From the NCBI RefSeq assembly GCF_026151205.1, contig NC_087078.1:9254675-9318674 (forward strand): a DNA stretch of 64,000 nucleotides. Direction: 5' to 3'. The notes beneath the pieces are model-generated. The model did not search any database. It was not told the origin of the DNA and worked only from the letters and a program-made list of their open reading frames with translations. Every line of letters starts with the position of its first letter. The stretch's first letter is position 1. This document shows positions 59,056-64,000 of the stretch, piece by piece. The stretch comes from Bolinopsis microptera. Taxonomy: Eukaryota > Ctenophora > Tentaculata > Lobata > Bolinopsidae. A program made the translations under genes and the position numbers.

Positions 59056-59388
59056 GCTAACATGCCCCTCGTAGGAGGTGGGCACGATCACAAAGTTTAT
59101 ACCACTGCAGCTCAACATGGGCACAGCTAACTTCTTGAACGTTTTAGAAGCCTTACCACCACCTGAAGATTGAAGAAGGGTTGAAGAAGACGACAACGTC
59201 TTTGATCTTGTGATCTGTAGACACCTTCTCTGCACTGTGGTTTTGCACTTTCAGACAATACTCTTTAAGTAAGAGATTATCCTTGTACCGGTTGTAGCCG
59301 TAGAGTCCTCCCCCAGCAGCTACTAAACTGAGAAATATCGACTTCTTCCAGTGGTTCCGCACAGTCCTAACGACTTAACGAGCTTCAT
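59040..59388 (-). pseudogene. AGK: Acylglycerol kinase (AGK)-like N-terminus, frameshifted
   Basis: AGK is a mitochondrial lipid kinase and import component. Reading leftward from ATG at 59388: MKLVKSL, then (shifted frame) VRNHWKKSIFLSL with a hydrophobic segment, then VVVFFNPSS. In a third frame come GGGKASKTFKK, GINFVIVP and SYEGH. RNHWKK, FFNP..GK and YEGH in this order match the AGK N-terminus as I recall it. Two frame shifts (near 59,362 and 59,170) break it. The downstream GGDGTL motif is not on this strand. Either a 5' retro- or segmental pseudogene, or a real exon with sequence errors. Confidence 0.55.
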
Positions 59389-59840
59389 GCTAGGTAGAAG
59401 GAAGATATGTTAGGAGAAGTGCCTACATCATATCTAGCAACTGATAAAGAAATAGACATCAAATTAATAAGTAATAACATCGCTCAGGCGACAGGCTAGG
59501 TCTCGTAAGGCAAATGATTAGATGAGCAAACCATGACAGTTCAAATTAACAAATTCGATTATGATGTGTGCGGGCAATGCTAATGGGCATCGTGTATTCA
59601 TTTTGCAACGTTACGCCACACCCTAATAAGCAATGCGTTTAAATAAAAGAAATGAAATACAAAAAACGAATTTATATCTGACTTCATCAAAATGACTAAA
59701 AATAGAAATGAATAAAAACTCTAAAAGCACATGAGGTAGCAGATATAATTCCGATCACATCTCCAGACCAAATATAAGTTAGCCCGTTTTGCAGATGCTA
59801 TTTCAGAACATGAACTATCAGCACCGCAATCTTATCTGTA

Positions 59841-60270
59841 TCACTCTCTATAAATAGCGACAAATTCACTAAACGAGCAGGAGGGGCCGGGACCAGACGT
59901 GGTAAACTCTTGATACCCTTTACCACACACCAGGACAGCAATATCTCCACGACTAGTTGCATATGAGAGGACCAGATCATGGGGATCTGGCACGTCCACA
60001 TAGCAACTGTACACTGCAGTTGAATCTAGGTCTAGGATTAAGAGTCGTTGGTCGCTTCCGACAGTAATAACTCTATAAGTGTTTAAAAACCTAATAGCAA
60101 TGCCGGCAGAAAAATTAGTGGTACGTCTTGCTACGGGGTTAATGGAGTCCAGACGGGTTACTGATAAGGTGGACCTTATTACATCACCATCATTACCTAT
60201 CGTTAAAACTTGTGCAGAGGGCCCTAATCTTAGATCCAGTCCGTTGATACCAGAGGAATGCAGGTGATAA
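59841..60270 (-). CDS. WDR6: WDR6-like WD-repeat protein, C-terminal exon
   Basis: After a TTTAG acceptor at 60,271 the frame is open to a TGA at 59,841-59,843. It shows HSSGINGLDL, then VLTIGNDGDV, then RVITVGSDQRLLILDLD, then VPDPHDLV and VLVCGKGYQEF. This order resembles the end of WDR6, a beta-propeller protein linked to tRNA 2'-O-methylation (Trm7 partner). The match is from memory and covers only the last two WD repeats. The preceding exons upstream on the minus strand (60,948-62,319) join in phase but look like a different protein, so the gene model is uncertain. Confidence 0.5.
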
Positions 60271-60386
60271 CTAAATACTGTCTATGGCGCTCCCACATAT
60301 TATGTTCAGTCCGTGTACCATGCCGAATGTTGTCGCTGACAAAGGGGTTCAATTTAAGAGCCCAACAACAATTACATCTTTATCGT

Positions 60387-60560
60387 CTTGGTTACCATCT
60401 TCATGGGGACCTCTGGTGCTGATGAGAATGGTATCTTCATGGGGACCTCTGGTGCTGATGAGAATGGTACGTTACAAGGTGTGAAGTAATAGAATATTGG
60501 ATTATAAAAAATAGCATATAATACGTCGTTGTAAGGAAATTGCCCATTTTAAAAGTTTTC
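60387..60560. repeat. Direct repeat, copy 2 with internal 36-bp duplication
   Basis: Partner of 58,915-59,055. It lies in the interval between the WDR6-like exon and the coiled-coil exons. Its right end also has TTTTCTATAGAG repeated. Confidence 0.8.
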
Positions 60561-60821
60561 TATAGAGTTTTCTATAGAGCACGAATACCGCTGCCAGTCG
60601 GGCGCAAGTAGGCGGTAGCACCGCCGGTAGATGTTGACATTTTAATCTGCTGCGGAACAGTATGGAGGAGAACTACTCCTCTATTTTCACTCTCCCCCAA
60701 CCTATCATAGCGGATGGTGCAGCGACAAACCCCACGTTAATTACAATCCTAATATCCCCTCTGCTAAAGTGACATTGATGGTCCCACCGGCTAATATGCC
60801 AATATGGTAATATTGGCAACA

Positions 60822-60838
60822 GGGGGGGGGGGGGGGGG
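60822..60838. repeat. Poly-G run
   Basis: Seventeen or so G in a row, within the interval between the WDR6-like exon and the coiled-coil exons. Confidence 0.9.
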
Positions 60839-60947
60839 CATTTTCGGCGGGGGCGCCAACAGGCAACGTTACGCCACTGCTAACTACCTTTGGTACCAAA
60901 CCCCTAAAAGATTGCTCAAAATTAAATCAAATTTAAATAAAACTTAC

Positions 60948-62319
60948 GGGTGCGGTGTTGATGTGCTTGAAGAGTGAAGCTGAGATCTCGTCACCAACAG
61001 CTCATCTGAAGCCCGAATCAAAGTGTTATTAGAAAGTGTCACTTGTAAATTACTTATGGCCGCTTGGGTTAATTTACAATGTGTTATGCTTTGACACAAA
61101 AATCGTTAATCGAGTGACTTAAAGCATAATTACCTTTGAGTTGTTGTATCTGCTCGTCCCTTGTCCTTAACAGTTCTGCATTCTCCTTAACAAGTCTGTC
61201 GATTGTTTGTTGGTGAAGTGCTTTGTCAGATGTTTGGGATGTCGATGCTTGGGACTCATCTACGTCATGTGACCCATTTGAGTTCTAGAGGGTAGCGTAT
61301 TACTATATATATTATCATATATCAGACATCAGCTTAGAATTTTGTAAATTTACGATGACAACACGAAAATTTATCCAATATACAAATATAATATATATAT
61401 ATAATATATACAGATTACAGATATAGCAAACGTTTGATCTGAAATATTAAGGAATGGTATCATTGTCAATACCACTCCTTTTCAAGTATAATATGAAATT
61501 ATTTGTGGAACAACTGGGACTGGGAGACAAAAAATCAAGATTGCATTTAAAAAAAATACATTTCACAAGGATTATTAAAACATGACAAAGACCTGACTTA
61601 CCCGTGGCACCCTTCTCTTTTGCGCCTCCTCTGCCTCTTTCTGCCTCTTTTCACTGGGTTTTAATTTGGTTTACTTAAAAAGCAATGAAGACAAATTCAA
61701 ATCTAAAATCTGACTTTTGAAAATTCTACATTTATACGGAGGTACGGAGATTGTGCTTGGAAGAAGAATATTCAACCTTAGTGCCTGTATTTCTTCTCCG
61801 TGCTTCAACATAATCCTCATCAACATTAAATCTCTCTGTAGTGGATCTGAATTGCGAATTAAATGAAAAACATTGATTCGCTCATACTTTGTGATCATGA
61901 AAACATTTTATGTATATTTAATTGAATTTGTAAAGTTACTAAATCAAATGTACTGCACGACGCACGTGTAGATGTGAAGCAGTTCATAGGTTTGATGATA
62001 GGTTCGGTCATAACGTGCTGATTGTAGGTAATAGGAATTTAAAAGTTCAATAGAAACCTTTCTCTTTGATGTAGACCAAGTCGACTAAATTTCTAGCAAG
62101 AAGCCTTATTACAGGAAAATCTTCTTTTTTCTTCTTCTCCGTCCTCATCTCATCCAGCAGCTGCTGAGCGGCTCCTTCTGTAAAATATGCCAATGAAATA
62201 TCAATGTATTATTAAATGTGCGATAAAGAGAATATGCGACTCTTCAAGGAAGATTACCATCGGCCTCAGCACTGCATAAAAAGTGCATGATGGACTCGTT
62301 GCAAAGGTTTTCTTTGACT
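60948..62319 (-). CDS. Six exons of an unrecognised coiled-coil protein
   Basis: The exons, in transcript order, are 62319-62258, 62177-62058, 61846-61777, 61653-61602, 61284-61134 and 61005-60948. All have AG/GT borders, and phases 1, 1, 2, 0, 1 agree at every junction. The peptide reads VKENLCNESIMHFLCSAEAD, then LLDEMRTEKKKKEDFP, then LLARNLVDLVYIKEK, then a highly charged EKRQKEAEEAQKRR stretch, then DRLVKENAELLRTRDEQIQQ, a clear heptad coiled coil. I do not know the family. The last exon leaves in phase 2, which also fits the WDR6-like exon at 60,270; that join could be real or chance. The 5' part of the gene lies upstream, perhaps outside the window. The 61777 donor (GTTGAA) is weak. 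Confidence 0.6.
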
Positions 62320-63894
62320 CTGTTTAATCACGAATTTAATATTTAAGTGAATTTTTTTAAGGATAGACTATTTTTAAGGATAGAAAATGAAAAGTTCAAA
62401 ATTATAGAAACCTAATCGCTCCACGTGCGAAGACATTCTAAATAATTAACGGTGAGGAGAGAGCCACCTAGTTCATGGATTCCTATGTGAATAGAATTAA
62501 ATTAAAAATAATTTAACGTCTCTTAGACAATTTTGAAACTAATACAGTGAAGGAAGCCTAACCCTTACCCTAACCTTGTCGGGGGATTAATTGTCCTACT
62601 AAGCCCTAGATTTCGTGGGGCCGGGGGGGGGGGGGGGGGGGGTCAATTGTCGCGGTACGTATATATAATATTATATGCAAAGATCGAACACCAAATACGA
62701 GCAGAACATCAATATCTTAAAATATTCGCAAACACGGGTGTCAGCTTATTAGCAATTTAATGTTGATTGGGTTGGAGTGGCCTATGAATATCGAATATTC
62801 TTGGTGAAATCATCGTAACAAGTTTGAAACATGAAACACGTCGGTGGCATCATATGACCCAACGTATGTAAACTGAATTTGCCCGCCCCCACATTCTTAC
62901 TTGAAAAATTAAAATTAATTTATCAATTAATGTACGCTTAATGTAATACCTTACTCGGGAATATTATGACTGGGATAAAGTGATGGGTTTTGAAAAATTC
63001 CGCCATATTTTTCCCGGTCATTAATTTTCCCAGTTATAAATTAAGTTGGAGCGGGGCTTGAGTGAGCAATTTTTGATAGGTGAAAATGAAATTTAGTTAA
63101 GCAAACCCCTCAGGCCTCAGATGGAAACAACGTGACTTTGTAAGTTATAATTATACCACACAGCCGAGGCAGCACCATTTATTACCGGTCTAGAATGTTG
63201 CAATCGGACTACATGGCTTTAGCCAACCTGGCAACATCAGAGTAGTAATAGTACCCAAAGAAACACCTAGAATAATAACCTGTAATAACATACCGTTTGT
63301 TTACATTTGATACATAATATCATGTGAAGTGTCAGGTGGTTCGAATGTACTGCTAGTCTACTTAGAACGAAAAAACAATAGCACCGGGCAGCCTAAAATT
63401 ATCCTAGTATTACCAGTCTGAAATAAGTTTGAGTAGAAATTAACCTAGTCCTAAGCTATGTTAACTAAGAATGTCACTACATATGGAATTATTTATTAAA
63501 ACGAAGCTTTACACCATTATCAACCTTCAATTTAGTACATAGCATATCAACAAAATCAGGGCAGAAAAATTGCCGCATCAACTTACAAAACAGAACATTC
63601 CTCAAAAAGAAACTAACAGAGCAGCAACAAGAAGCCATCTAAAGGCCCGCAAGGAATGGCAGTGTAATCCATAGCGTGTTACATTATCCTTTACAAACGT
63701 GAACTGTCGCCCAAATATGGAATAATTTGATGTAAATACTTCTAATCGGTAGCACAGAACAAAGGGATGGGGGGGGGGGGGATTAAATTATATCATATAT
63801 TGGTTTTCGCTTTCAAGTTAGGGTCAGGGGGCAGGGGGTATTCATGGAAGTAAAATCTTAACATCAATCAGCCGCTGTAGCTCCATTAAGGCCA

Positions 63895-63932
<38 letters not shown>

Positions 63933-64000
63933 AAATGGCACTTTTCTACTTTTCACATATATTTGATAATAGCTGCTGGAGACGATCAAGAAGAAAAAAA
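62320..64000. other. Right-hand end of the window, poly-G runs, no gene recognised
   Basis: AT-rich sequence with G runs at about 62,619-62,642, 63,769-63,781 and 63,896-63,931. A short CCCTTACCCTAACC phrase occurs near 62,562. Further 5' exons of the coiled-coil gene may be present but I could not identify any. Confidence 0.4.

Noticed and set aside
1-64000. tRNA, rRNA or other structured RNA genes
   Set aside because: I looked for tRNA B-box-like GGTTCGAATCC patterns and found only one, inside the TSP1 coding exon, without a cloverleaf.

Overview
The window is animal nuclear DNA. Split genes with GT..AG introns encode metazoan-type proteins: a kindlin, a frizzled-type cysteine-rich domain, and a long secreted protein with pentraxin-like, thrombospondin-1 and immunoglobulin (Ig) domains. 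The DNA is AT-rich and full of transposons, including several very young non-autonomous families. I cannot name the species; a marine invertebrate would fit.

Layout. 1-2,277 (minus) holds the 5' coding exons of a kindlin. 2.3-5.8 kb is mostly empty, with a broken reverse-transcriptase-associated fragment. 5.8-7.9 kb carries a small transposon (MITE), GC-rich repeats and two minisatellites. 7.9-12.9 kb looks like decayed coding sequence interrupted by a poly-C run. 13-20.7 kb is mostly unassigned, with a decayed LINE 3' end near 16.6-17.1 kb. 20.7-23.03 kb almost lacks G on the plus strand. 24.86-25.10 kb (minus) encodes a secreted half frizzled domain. 25.8-32.9 kb is a nest of elements: inverted repeat arms, a 149-bp hAT-type MITE, a complete Ty3/gypsy-type LTR retrotransposon with identical 134-bp LTRs, and a LINE fragment. 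33-38.2 kb holds more MITEs, a telomere-like tract, a 1.28-kb fold-back element with TTAA flanks and a decayed pogo-like transposon. 38.58-40.93 kb is a 405-bp satellite.

The main gene runs from 41,228 to about 57,916 (plus). I can splice it in silico into one open frame of about 2,729 codons: signal peptide, pentraxin-like domain, two TSP1 repeats, then about 20 Ig exons (one phase-1 exon per domain) in an alternating A/B order, followed by a divergent tail. Part of the array has just been duplicated, introns included. An intact RTE-like LINE lies in one intron. Downstream on the minus strand are a probable Ig-like exon, a frameshifted AGK-like 5' end, a WDR6-like C-terminal exon, and six phase-compatible exons of an unrecognised coiled-coil protein.

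Most promising for follow-up are the Ig array gene, which has the architecture of a recognition or adhesion receptor still expanding by exon duplication, and the G-free tract, which could be hypermutation, foreign DNA or an artefact. All calls come from reading the sequence by eye; no database search was made.
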